DNA of 64,000 nucleotides from Sulfidibacterium sp964549335 (lineage in GTDB: Bacteria > Bacteroidota > Bacteroidia > Bacteroidales > F082). Location of the stretch: NCBI GenBank assembly GCA_964549335.1, contig CAZJUQ010000031.1, positions 1-64,000 of the forward strand, in the 5' to 3' direction. Made by a program: the position numbers and the translations under genes. The notes under the pieces were generated by a model. That model saw nothing but the letters and a program-made list of their open reading frames with translations, ran no database searches and was not told the DNA's origin. Shown here in pieces: positions 54,996 through 63,187 of this stretch (positions within the stretch are counted from its first letter, which is position 1; each line of letters starts with the position of its first letter).

Positions 54996-55664
54996 ATGAA
55001 AATGGTTTTCGAAGATTTGGGACAGGTGGATTATCTAAAAGCATGGGAATATCAAAAAAGAGTGTTTAACGGTTTGATAGCTTCCAAGTTGTCCGGTAAA
55101 ACCACGGAAAACAAGCTTTTGTTTTGTGAACACCCGCATGTATATACCCTCGGCAAATCGGGCAACAGGCAAAATTTGCTTATTAATGATGAAATGTTGA
55201 AAAAAATAGGTGCCTCATATTATCACATAGATAGAGGAGGCGATATTACCTATCACGGACCCGGACAACTTGTGGGTTATCCTCTTTTCGACTTGGACAG
55301 TATTAATATTTCCATAAAAGAGTTTGTTTATAATATTGAGGAAATACTTATTAGAACGGTTGCCGGATACGGGATTGAAGCTTCGCGTATTGAAAAAGCC
55401 GCGGGAGTTTGGGTCGATGCCGGCAATGCGGTAAAAGCACGGAAAATAGCGGCGATAGGGATGAAAATTCATAAGAAGGTCAGCATGCACGGTTTTGCAC
55501 TTAACGTAAATACCGATTTGAACTATTTTTCGTACATAATTCCTTGCGGACTTAAAGATAAAGGCGTCACCTCAATAAATCGTGAAACGGGTAAGAAGAT
55601 TGATATCCAAGAGGTAAAAAGCGTGGTTGCGAAAAACTTCAAAGAGATTTTCGGCTTTAAATAA
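54996..55664 (+). CDS. lipB: Octanoyl-ACP:protein octanoyltransferase
   Basis: A 222-residue LipB: HPHVYTLGKSG, RGGDITYHGPGQLVGYPLFDL, AGVWVD-type loop, catalytic Lys in AIGMKIHKKVSMHGFALNVNTDL and catalytic Cys in IIPCGLKDKGVTS. It transfers octanoate from ACP to lipoyl domains before LipA acts. A TATTTTTG box (54962-54969) suggests its own promoter. Confidence 0.96.
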   Translation: MKMVFEDLGQVDYLKAWEYQKRVFNGLIASKLSGKTTENKLLFCEHPHVYTLGKSGNRQNLLINDEMLKKIGASYYHIDRGGDITYHGPGQLVGYPLFDLDSINISIKEFVYNIEEILIRTVAGYGIEASRIEKAAGVWVDAGNAVKARKIAAIGMKIHKKVSMHGFALNVNTDLNYFSYIIPCGLKDKGVTSINRETGKKIDIQEVKSVVAKNFKEIFGFK

Positions 55665-55687
55665 CAGTATAAAATGAGCAAACCGCC

Positions 55688-56242
55688 TTAAACAAAGTTG
55701 TCCGTCTCTTTTGAAACTCTTTTTAATTTAAGTGCAAAAACTATCAAAAACACTCCTATAAAAAGCGAGACTATTCCAATGATAACGATAAAAAATTTGG
55801 CGCTGTTAAAGGGGTCGAAAAACAGTGCCAAGCCGAATAACAAGATGACAACGGCATTGATAATCGTATTTTTACGGTTATAAAATGCTGGGTCGAGTTG
55901 AAAGGCTATGTAGAGTTGCAAAACTCCCAATATTATTGCCCAACTGCCTACGATAATGGCGAAAAACTCAAGCGAATTGCGTGAGAAAAAGGTGAGCAAT
56001 ATTCCCAATCCCAATACCAGCAAAGTTTCAAACAGGTCGGTGGTGAAAGGCAGGTCACGCTTTATGTTGTTTACAACACCTATTGCCATGGCAACGGCAA
56101 TAAACAAAGATATAATACCGAGATACATTACTATAGAAAGAATAACATCGCCGGGAACAAAAAGAGCCAAAACACCGAAAAGTATGGCAATAAAACCGTT
56201 GAACAACGGTAACATCCAATTGTTAAACGAATAAGTTTTCAT
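55688..56242 (-). CDS. HdeD/DUF308 family membrane protein
   Basis: A 184-residue protein with six hydrophobic helices in three repeated pairs (GFIAILFGVLALFVP, GLGILLTFF, AVVILLFGLALFFDP), the DUF308/HdeD pattern. HdeD is an acid-resistance membrane protein in E. coli; the role here is unknown. It is divergent from ispD with 52 bp between start codons. Confidence 0.85.
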   Translation of the reverse strand: MKTYSFNNWMLPLFNGFIAILFGVLALFVPGDVILSIVMYLGIISLFIAVAMAIGVVNNIKRDLPFTTDLFETLLVLGLGILLTFFSRNSLEFFAIIVGSWAIILGVLQLYIAFQLDPAFYNRKNTIINAVVILLFGLALFFDPFNSAKFFIVIIGIVSLFIGVFLIVFALKLKRVSKETDNFV

Positions 56243-56260
56243 AAGGCATAAATTTTATAT

Positions 56261-56290
56261 TTTGCCGTAAAGGTAAGAATATTATTTTTG
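56261..56290 (+). promoter_or_regulatory. Consensus Bacteroidota promoter of ispD, predicting a leaderless mRNA
   Basis: TTTG (56261-56264), 18-bp spacer, TATTTTTG (56283-56290): the best TTTG/TAnnTTTG match in the window. The ispD ATG starts only 5 bp after the box, about where transcription should begin. Confidence 0.6.
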
Positions 56291-56294
56291 TGAT

Positions 56295-56969
56295 ATGGAA
56301 TTGTATGTAATAATTGTAGCGGGAGGTAAAGGGGAGCGTTTCGGTACAGCCGTTCCAAAACAATTTATAGAGATAGCCGGCAAGCCGCTGATATTACGGA
56401 CTTTTGATGCTTTTTCCGGATATTTCGACAAGGCGCATTTTGTTTTGGTATTGCCCGAGATGGAGATAGGGCGCTGGAAACATATAGCTCACCATTTTAA
56501 TTTTTCGTTGCCCTACACTTTAATTGAAGGGGGACCAACCAGGTTTCATTCCGTAAAAAACGGACTGGAGGTTGTTCCCGGCAATTCCCTTGTTGCCATA
56601 CACGATGCTTCGCGTCCGCTTGTCAGCAGCACTACCATTGCCAATTGCATACGAACCGCAAAACTGCACGGTAATGCCGTTCCCGTGGTTCCTGTTACCG
56701 ATTCGGTACGAATGATTGAAAACGGTGTTGGTAAAGCCCTTGACCGTAATAAACTCTTTTGGGTTCAAACTCCGCAGGTTTTCAACTCCAAACTCATTAA
56801 AGCGGCATACAACCGTGTTTATAACCATATTTTTACCGACGACGCCTCTGTATTGGAAGCTTCGGGGCATCAGATTTTCACCGTGGAAGGAAACCCCGAA
56901 AACATTAAAATAACCCGTCCTGCCGATTTGGCTTTTGCCTCCTATTTTATTGAAAACAACCTGGAATAA
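56295..56969 (+). CDS. ispD: 2-C-methyl-D-erythritol 4-phosphate cytidylyltransferase
   Basis: A 224-residue cytidylyltransferase. N-terminal IIVAGGKGERFGTAVPKQFIEIAGKPL (the CTP loop), VAIHDASRPLVS (metal/CTP) and WVQTPQVFNSKLI. It makes CDP-methylerythritol, third step of the MEP pathway after Dxs. It has its own promoter. Confidence 0.95.
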   Translation: MELYVIIVAGGKGERFGTAVPKQFIEIAGKPLILRTFDAFSGYFDKAHFVLVLPEMEIGRWKHIAHHFNFSLPYTLIEGGPTRFHSVKNGLEVVPGNSLVAIHDASRPLVSSTTIANCIRTAKLHGNAVPVVPVTDSVRMIENGVGKALDRNKLFWVQTPQVFNSKLIKAAYNRVYNHIFTDDASVLEASGHQIFTVEGNPENIKITRPADLAFASYFIENNLE

Positions 56970-56991
56970 ATTTGCTCCGTTGCCGGATGTT

Positions 56992-58125
56992 TTACCTTAA
57001 ATTTTCCCTCCCTTTCCACGAATATTTGGCAAAAAGTGAAAATAGTGCGGTGTAAAAAAGATAAAAAGGATAAATAAATTCGAAAAACAATAGATATTTT
57101 AACAACTCTTTTTTCTTTACAAACATTGCAAAACCGTTTAAAAGCGGATAATCGGTAAGGAATTTTATTATTACGAGTAAGAGATATATAATAAATATTG
57201 CGGGATGTATAATGCCCGAAACAAATGTTGCAACCGTTACTGCATTGAAAAACAACACTGTTGTTGCTGTAAACAGTGCCCAAAACATTTTGTATCCTTT
57301 TGCTTTCGACCCCCACCTTATCCTCTGGTTAATAAACTCTTTGAGGTTTGCTGGAGGAAGCGTCGAAACAATGCTTTTTCTGTCTTTTAAAAATTTAACA
57401 GAACCGCTACCGTATTTTTTTGCCGTTGCATGGATTAAAAATATATCGTCTCCCGACGAAAATTTTTCGCCGAGCGATAGTTTTTTATCGTTGATAACTC
57501 TTTTTGAGAGTCCCATATTTGCGGCATTGCCCGAAAAGGGCAGGTTTAATCCCGAAGAGCCTGCCCCCGAGGCAACGAGGCTTAAAAATTCAAGGGAAAA
57601 AAATTTTTGAAGCAAGTTTTTTTCCTCTTTATAGACTACTGTTCCCAGAATTATTTCCGGTTTTTCTTTTTCGAAAAAAGTCGCCATGCTTCTAATCCAC
57701 GATTTTCCCATGGAACAATCGGCATCGGTGGTAAGTATCAAATCGCCCGAGGCTTTTTCCAGTGCCGTTTTCAGAGCCGCTTTTTTCCCTTCGCCTTTCG
57801 ATTTTAGACAGACTACATTATCTTTTTCTTGCGAGAATGTTTCGAATAACAGATATGTTTGGTCGGTGGAGTGGTCGTCAACCAATACTATTTCGGTAAG
57901 TTCGCCGGGATAATTCTGTTTTTTCAACGAATGAAAAAGTCGGGGGAGGTTTTCGGCTTCGTTACGGGCTGCCACAATAACGCTAACTTTGGTTGCCGGT
58001 TGTTCGAGGTTGTAAAAGAAATATGCGGTTTTGAGCCACCCCAGTGTCATTGCAAAAATTAGGGCAAGGTAAAGCGAGATTGCCGAAATCAATATTACCG
58101 TATATATGCTAATGCCCGTTTCCAT
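56992..58125 (-). CDS. Glycosyltransferase family 2, membrane-bound
   Basis: A 377-residue GT2 enzyme: an N-terminal helix (about 7-30), GT-A domain with VSVIVAARNEAENL, EIVLVDDHSTDQT, ILTTDADCSMGKSW (the DxD motif) and QRIRWGSKAKGY, then about three C-terminal helices. This is the hyaluronan/cellulose-synthase-like layout. Substrate unknown. The start is the ATG at 58125, so its first 17 bp overlap the end of the flippase-like gene upstream; the two probably act in the same glycan or glycolipid pathway. Confidence 0.88.
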   Translation of the reverse strand: METGISIYTVILISAISLYLALIFAMTLGWLKTAYFFYNLEQPATKVSVIVAARNEAENLPRLFHSLKKQNYPGELTEIVLVDDHSTDQTYLLFETFSQEKDNVVCLKSKGEGKKAALKTALEKASGDLILTTDADCSMGKSWIRSMATFFEKEKPEIILGTVVYKEEKNLLQKFFSLEFLSLVASGAGSSGLNLPFSGNAANMGLSKRVINDKKLSLGEKFSSGDDIFLIHATAKKYGSGSVKFLKDRKSIVSTLPPANLKEFINQRIRWGSKAKGYKMFWALFTATTVLFFNAVTVATFVSGIIHPAIFIIYLLLVIIKFLTDYPLLNGFAMFVKKKELLKYLLFFEFIYPFYLFYTALFSLFAKYSWKGRENLR

Positions 58126-59131
58126 TTCTGAAGAAGCGTAATTTAAAAACAAAAAAAGCACCAATAAGAGCGGGGATGCCGAGGTTTATTATCCACAGCA
58201 GTGAAGAGGCGGCTATAACCGATTGTTGCAGGTTCCCGTTCCATAAATTTAACCTTTCGAAGTAATAGCCGAAGACGTAAACGCTAACCGAACCCCTGAC
58301 TCCCAATTCTGTCATGGCAATGGTGGGTATTACTGTCATCATTAAATAGATAATTCCTATTAAAACCATGGAAATCAAATAGGATATGCCGATATTGAAA
58401 ATTATCAGCAACAGGTAAAATTGAAAAGAGAAAATCAGGTAACGGGCAATGCTTATCAATAATACATTGAAAAGTTCTTTGGAACTGTACCACGAAAAGA
58501 CTTGCGAGTATTTGCTTATTTTCGGGTACTCCTTTCCGCTTATATTTTTTATTATCGACGAAAAGGTTGAAAAATTAAGATATATAAAAACTATTCCCGA
58601 GATGAAAATGAAGGCGGCAAAAACTATTCCCAAATAAGACCAAAGTTTCAGTGAGTCGGACATGTCGAAAAAGTCGTACAGGGCAACCGTAAAAGCTATT
58701 GTCCCGAAAATAAGGGTTGTTAAAAGTTGGGCAAGTCCGCCGAGCATGGTTGATAATACCGCTTGCAACCTGTCGGCATTTTTCAAAATAAAGATACGTC
58801 CCAAATAATCACCTGCACGGTTGGGTAAAAACATACTTACCGAAATTCCGGTAAGAACCGCTTTAAACGAGTCGGCGGTTGATATTTTTTCGAGCTTGTA
58901 AATAAGATATTTCCATTTATATGCTTCGAGAAACCAGTTGAGTGGTACAAGCAGCAAAACAACAGAAACAAGAACAAGGTTTTTTTTCGACAGGGTTTGT
59001 TGTAACAGTAGAAAAAGAGAGTCGGCATCATGTTTTTGAAACAGTTGGTTATAAAGGAAAACCATGGTTAAAACAAGTATTATTGCCTGAATAATCGTAT
59101 TGAAGTATGTTTTGTTTAATTTTGTTTTCAT
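58109..59131 (-). CDS. Lysylphosphatidylglycerol synthase/UPF0104-type flippase-like membrane protein
   Basis: A 340-residue membrane protein with eight or nine helices and the UPF0104 signature VPLNWFLEAYKWKYLI and GISVSMFLPNRAGDYLGRIFIL, plus TVIPTIAMTELGVRGSVSVYVF. The family (YbhN, N-terminal part of MprF) is thought to move lipids or glycolipids; it is often paired with GT2 enzymes, as here. The start is the ATG at 59131 (MKTKLNK), only 16 bp from the divergent ruvC start; a longer upstream frame would overlap ruvC. Confidence 0.85.
   Translation of the reverse strand: MKTKLNKTYFNTIIQAIILVLTMVFLYNQLFQKHDADSLFLLLQQTLSKKNLVLVSVVLLLVPLNWFLEAYKWKYLIYKLEKISTADSFKAVLTGISVSMFLPNRAGDYLGRIFILKNADRLQAVLSTMLGGLAQLLTTLIFGTIAFTVALYDFFDMSDSLKLWSYLGIVFAAFIFISGIVFIYLNFSTFSSIIKNISGKEYPKISKYSQVFSWYSSKELFNVLLISIARYLIFSFQFYLLLIIFNIGISYLISMVLIGIIYLMMTVIPTIAMTELGVRGSVSVYVFGYYFERLNLWNGNLQQSVIAASSLLWIINLGIPALIGAFFVFKLRFFRNGNGH
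59117..59124 (+). promoter_or_regulatory. Possible -7 box (TAATTTTG) for ruvC
   Basis: TAnnTTTG match 23 bp before the ruvC ATG at 59148. It lies inside the first codons of the divergent flippase gene, so the two transcription units share a very tight junction. Confidence 0.35.
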
Positions 59132-59147
59132 AAATCTGGAAAAATTA

Positions 59148-59702
59148 ATGGCATCGGAACGGATAATTTTGGGTATTGACCCCGGCACCAACATAATGGG
59201 TTACGGCCTTATAAAACAGAAAGGCAATACCATGGTTTTGATAACCATGGGCATACTTCAACTTGGCAAATACGGTAATCACGCCCTAAAACTAAAAAAA
59301 ATTTTCGAACGTACGTTGTCGCTGATAGAACAATATCATCCCGACGAGCTGGCAATCGAGGCTCCGTTTTACGGAAAAAATGTTCAATCGATGTTAAAAC
59401 TGGGTAGGGCACAGGGTGTTGCGATGGCTGCGGGGCTTTTTAAGGAGGTGCCTATTTTTGAATATTCGCCGAAAAAAATAAAACAGTCGATTACAGGAAA
59501 CGGTAATGCCGGAAAAGAGCAGGTGGCGGGAATGCTGAAAACATTGCTTGGGTTCAAAGATATTCCCGATAACCTTGATGCTACCGATGGTCTTGCCGCT
59601 GCCGTTTGCCACTTTTTTCAAGGAGACAAACCCCTACAAGGGAAAAATTATTCGGGTTGGAAAAACTTTGTAAAAGAGAATCCCGGAAGAATAGGAAAAT
59701 AA
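59148..59702 (+). CDS. ruvC: Crossover junction endodeoxyribonuclease RuvC
   Basis: A 184-residue RuvC: ILGIDPGTNIMGYGL with the first catalytic Asp, LAIEAPFYGKNVQSMLKLGRAQGVAMAA with Glu, and DNLDATDGLAAAVCHF with the last Asp pair. It resolves Holliday junctions. The start is the ATG at 59148 (MASERI); an upstream start at 59100 would add 16 residues. Followed 19 bp later by the ferritin-VIT1 gene. Confidence 0.95.
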   Translation: MASERIILGIDPGTNIMGYGLIKQKGNTMVLITMGILQLGKYGNHALKLKKIFERTLSLIEQYHPDELAIEAPFYGKNVQSMLKLGRAQGVAMAAGLFKEVPIFEYSPKKIKQSITGNGNAGKEQVAGMLKTLLGFKDIPDNLDATDGLAAAVCHFFQGDKPLQGKNYSGWKNFVKENPGRIGK

Positions 59703-59721
59703 TAATAAAAACAGATAATAA

Positions 59722-60591
59722 ATGGAAGTAACGGAGCGTCAATTCGTATTGCAACAACGGGCTGAAATAACGGAGCATCTCGTTTACAAGAAGTTGGCAC
59801 AAATTTGCAAAAAAGAGCACAACCGGAAAAAATTGTTGCAGATTTCGGACGACGAGTTGAGACATTACGAAATATGGAAAAAGGTAACGGGGAAAGCCGT
59901 TAAACCTGATATGGCGAAAGTACATTATTATTTTTGGTTGGCAAGGTTGTTCGGTTTGAGTTTTGCCTTGAAATTGATGGAGCGTGGCGAGTCGGATGCG
60001 CAGGTTTTTTATGAGAGAGCGGCAAAGGTTGTTCCCGAGGTAGCGCAAATACGGCAAGAGGAAGAGGAACACGAGCACCGTTTGCTGGGAATGTTAAAAG
60101 ATAAGCGGCTTGCATATGTGGGTGCCGTGGTTTTGGGTTTGAACGATGCCCTTGTGGAGCTCACAGGAACGCTGGCAGGGTTGAGTTTCGCATTTTCAAA
60201 AGCAACGGTTATAGGATTTACGGGTTTGATAATGGGTATTGCAGCGGCGCTTTCCATGTCGGCATCGGGTTATCTTGCCTCGCAGGAAGAGGATGAAAAG
60301 GAAGATGTAAATCCTGTTACGGCAGCTGTTTATACAGGCGTGGCTTATTTGATAACCGTATTTTTACTTGTGTTGCCCTATTTTCTGTTTACGGCCGTTG
60401 AATATGCCCTGGCGGCAATGCTGGTCATAACGTTGTTGATAATTGCCGGATACAATTTTTACATATCGGTGGCAAAAACCGTCAGTTTTAAAAAACGTTT
60501 TTTGACCATGGCTTTTATTTCGATAGGGGTGGCTGCAATTTCGTTCGGTATAGGTTTCTTTGTGAAATCTTACTTTGGCATTGATATTTGA
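59722..60591 (+). CDS. Ferritin-like domain fused to VIT1/CCC1 transporter
   Basis: A 289-residue fusion (MbfA/Erv1-like). The cytoplasmic N-terminal ferritin-like di-iron domain (about 1-135) carries Glu/His ligands in QQRAEITEHLVYKKLA, DDELRHYEIWKK and RQEEEEHEHRLLG. The C-terminal VIT1/CCC1 membrane domain (about 135-289) starts GAVVLGLNDALVELTGTLAGLSFA. Such proteins sense and export Fe or Mn out of the cytoplasm. Likely cotranscribed with ruvC. Confidence 0.88.
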   Translation: MEVTERQFVLQQRAEITEHLVYKKLAQICKKEHNRKKLLQISDDELRHYEIWKKVTGKAVKPDMAKVHYYFWLARLFGLSFALKLMERGESDAQVFYERAAKVVPEVAQIRQEEEEHEHRLLGMLKDKRLAYVGAVVLGLNDALVELTGTLAGLSFAFSKATVIGFTGLIMGIAAALSMSASGYLASQEEDEKEDVNPVTAAVYTGVAYLITVFLLVLPYFLFTAVEYALAAMLVITLLIIAGYNFYISVAKTVSFKKRFLTMAFISIGVAAISFGIGFFVKSYFGIDI

Positions 60592-60942
60592 TAAGGCACA
60601 AAATAAGTTGTAGCTGCAAATCAAAAAGTTTGGTAAAACTTTCCGTTTCTCGTGTGGGATAATTACACAAAATTGCACGAAGGGTGTAGTTGAGAATTTG
60701 AAAGGTGAAATTCAAGCACAATGGTGGAATGCGGCAGGGATGGGAGCGGCAGCCCGGAGGCGGGGGCGGTAGTGAGGCAGGCGGAGGCAGGGCTGACGTG
60801 AGGAAGCCCCTGAAAACGCCGTTGCCGAACAGCGCCGCCGCCGAGGACTATTAGCGGACAGCCCGTTTGCCGCCCTAAACGTTAAAACTACCGTAATGAT
60901 GTTTTGGATTTTCTTTTTTTTGCTTTGATTGCGTGTGTTGTG
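60592..60942. other. Non-coding gap with a GC-rich islet
   Basis: A 351-bp region without a gene. From about 60721 to 60880 the sequence is roughly 70 percent G+C by eye against about 40 percent around it, with no coding signal and two copies of a motif AGCGG(A)CAGCCCG at 60745-60756 and 60853-60865. Composition says it is not ordinary spacer; it may be a structured RNA or a repeat element. Confidence 0.6.
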
Positions 60943-61941
60943 TCAATCTGTTTTGTTGTAGATGACCGTCAACAGGACTTGTCCAACGGCTTTCAGCGTG
61001 TTTTTGTCTATTTTGTCCATGGTGTCGCCTGTGGTGTGCCAGTATTCGAAAAATGTGCCGTTGCTGCTTTTTGTGTCGAGGTGGATTATGTCAAGGGTTG
61101 GTATTCCGGCTATTTCGTTGACGTATTTGTGGTCGTCGTCTATGGGGTAGCCGTCGCGGTCGATAAAATAGTTGTCGTATCCCAGCGTAAATGCTTTGTT
61201 CCAAACCAAATCGACATAGTAGCGGGCATATTGACGCGAGAAATACTCTTTGGGGAAGGTTGCGTTTTTGGCGCCCACCATATCGAGCAGGATTCCGAAA
61301 GTTGCCGAATATCCTTGGATGTGGGGATTTTTAGACCAGTATTGCGAACCCAATCCCCAGTAATCTTCGCCGTATAGGTTTAGATATGAGGGCGGACCCC
61401 AGTCTTCGAGGTCGAAAAGCAGGATGTCGATGCCTGTGCCGGGTTTTTGCAGGTGGATTTGCCGTGCAATTTCGAGCAATACTCCTACGCCGCTGGCACC
61501 GTCGTTGGCGGCGTCGATGGGTGTTTGCCGTTTTGAGGGGTCTTTATCGTGATCGGCAAAAGGGCGCGAATCCCAGTGCGCCATAAGCAATATCCGGTTT
61601 TGGTAACTCGGGTTGAAACTGCCGATAATATTTTGCCCGTTTCGCAATACCTTGTCGTAAGTACGGGCTTTGAAATGTTGAACAATAACAGTGTCGCAAT
61701 ATCCTTGCAATTTTTTTACTAACCAGTTTGCACACTTTTTATGTGCGGCAGTACCGGGGACCCTGGGACCGAACGAAACCTGTTTTGCGGTATAATGGTA
61801 GGCGCTGTCGGCATTGAAGGTGGGAACCGTTATCGTTTTGGTAGCCTTGTGGTCAGGTGCGCCGAGTTTTTTGTGTGTGGCGGGACTCTTGCACGAAACA
61901 AAAAACAACAAAACCCATAATATTGTCGGAATATTTTTCAT
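60943..61941 (-). CDS. M28-family lipoprotein, glutaminyl-peptide cyclotransferase-like
   Basis: A 332-residue lipoprotein (signal ending LLFFVSC, Cys17). The M28 fold is clear: zinc His in LLMAHWDSRPFAD, Asp in PIDAANDGASGVGVLLEIAR, acidic pair in DILLFDLEDWG, Asp in ILLDMVGAKN and His in EYWHTTGDTMDKID. The insert PPSYLNLYGEDYWGLGSQYW and the overall pattern resemble the Bacteroidota glutaminyl cyclase of Porphyromonas type, which turns N-terminal Gln of exported proteins into pyroglutamate. Many exported proteins in this window would expose Gln after signal cleavage. Aminopeptidase activity is the alternative. Start ATG at 61941. Confidence 0.82.
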   Translation of the reverse strand: MKNIPTILWVLLFFVSCKSPATHKKLGAPDHKATKTITVPTFNADSAYHYTAKQVSFGPRVPGTAAHKKCANWLVKKLQGYCDTVIVQHFKARTYDKVLRNGQNIIGSFNPSYQNRILLMAHWDSRPFADHDKDPSKRQTPIDAANDGASGVGVLLEIARQIHLQKPGTGIDILLFDLEDWGPPSYLNLYGEDYWGLGSQYWSKNPHIQGYSATFGILLDMVGAKNATFPKEYFSRQYARYYVDLVWNKAFTLGYDNYFIDRDGYPIDDDHKYVNEIAGIPTLDIIHLDTKSSNGTFFEYWHTTGDTMDKIDKNTLKAVGQVLLTVIYNKTD

Positions 61942-62051
61942 AAAACTGTTATTTGCAAAGTGCAAAGTTAAGGTTTTTATTAAGGGGAGCGGTATTTTTT
62001 GAAAAAGTGTAAAAAGAGCTAAGGTGCAATTTTTAAAGATTATAAATACGT

Positions 62052-62090
62052 CTGTTAACTGTGACGAAATTAACAGAAGTGTTATTTTTG
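62052..62090 (+). promoter_or_regulatory. Promoter with operator-like dyad before the 296-residue secreted protein gene
   Basis: TATTTTTG at 62083-62090 with TGTG 19 bp upstream (62060-62063) fits the TTTG/TAnnTTTG consensus. Perfect 7-bp arms CTGTTAA (62052-62058) and TTAACAG (62070-62076) surround the -33 element, where a bound protein would block or replace sigma contacts. Confidence 0.55.
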
Positions 62091-62117
62091 TACAATTAAT
62101 TTAAAAATTTCGAAATT

Positions 62118-63008
62118 ATGAGAAACATCACTCTTTTCATTTGGGTATTATTGTTTTCGGTTGGTGTAGCGGCACAGCCGATGCAACCGTTTTATTCGGC
62201 GGGTACATTTAATAATGGTTTGGACGACGAAGCCTCAATAGTGACAAAGGCTATAACCGAAGGCGGATTTGAAGTGACGGGTTCATATCATCCTGCCGGC
62301 GACCCCTCTTTGTTTGTTATCTGTTTTACCAACGACGAGTTACGCAATTTGAGTTTGGAGTTTAAAGACCGCGGTGCTTTGGGAAGCGTTTTGAAGGCGG
62401 CTATCGTCTATAAAGATGGAAAAAGCAAGGTAAGTTTTTTAAATCCCGAATATATGTTTATAGCCTATTGGGGGGAACAACTAAACGGACAGGAGGAGAG
62501 ACTTGTCGCCATGTCGGAGAAGGTGAAAAAGATTTTTTCATCCATGGGCAATTTAACTCCTTTCGGCGGCGAGGTTGACAAAGATGATTTACCCGGATAT
62601 CATTACAAAATATTAATGCCCTATTTTACCGACCCCGACGAACTTGAAACCTTCGATTCGTTTGAAGAGGGGTTGTCGGTAATAAGGAAGAACCTTGCCG
62701 CAGGAAAAGGGCATACGGTTAAAGTTTACGAACAGGTTTTCGAAAACGAAAAAGTTGCCGTTTTCGGTGTGGGATTGCTCGACAAAGAGGATGGCGAGGC
62801 TTTCTTTTTGCCGGTAATAGGAGAGGAGAATATAGCAGCCATGCCGTACGAAATTATTTTGCAAGGCAACGAGGCTACCGCACTTGCCGGAAAATACCGT
62901 TTTGCCCTTTACTGGCCCGAGCTTAGTATGACCACCTTTATGAAAATTGTTTCCACACCCGGCTATGTGGAAGATGTGCTTGAGGACCTTTGCGAAGATG
63001 ACGATTGA
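62118..63008 (+). CDS. Secreted protein of unknown function
   Basis: A 296-residue protein with a signal peptide ending GVAAQ (Ala|Gln). The segment ASIVTKAITEGGFEVTGSYHPAGDPSLFVICFTNDEL with later VLKAAIVYKDGKSKVSFLNPEYMFIAYWGEQ is reminiscent of DUF302-type folds, here possibly twice (PGYHYKILMPYFTDPDELETFDSFEEGLSVIRKNLAAGKGHTVKVYEQ), but the match is weak. The C-terminus is acidic (EDVLEDLCEDDD), with a single Cys in it. No catalytic motif. It has its own promoter with an operator-like dyad. Confidence 0.7.
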   Translation: MRNITLFIWVLLFSVGVAAQPMQPFYSAGTFNNGLDDEASIVTKAITEGGFEVTGSYHPAGDPSLFVICFTNDELRNLSLEFKDRGALGSVLKAAIVYKDGKSKVSFLNPEYMFIAYWGEQLNGQEERLVAMSEKVKKIFSSMGNLTPFGGEVDKDDLPGYHYKILMPYFTDPDELETFDSFEEGLSVIRKNLAAGKGHTVKVYEQVFENEKVAVFGVGLLDKEDGEAFFLPVIGEENIAAMPYEIILQGNEATALAGKYRFALYWPELSMTTFMKIVSTPGYVEDVLEDLCEDDD

Positions 63009-63162
63009 TGCAACGGTTACCGGTGCCGCTATAGTGCCGGCAAACCGGTAAAATGCTTGTTCTCGGTTAAACCTTGCTGCCGCATTGATTTTTCCCGTTG
63101 TACCCTATTTATTAAAACGGGGGCTTTTGAAGTTTGCAACGGAAAGGGCTTCTCTATTTTTC

Positions 63163-63170
63163 TATTTTTG
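63163..63170 (+). promoter_or_regulatory. Possible -7 box (TATTTTTG) for lgt
   Basis: TAnnTTTG match 17 bp before the ATG at 63188. A TTTG lies at 63133-63136, but the 26-bp spacing is longer than usual. Confidence 0.35.
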
Positions 63171-63187
63171 CAAAATAAACATAAAGA

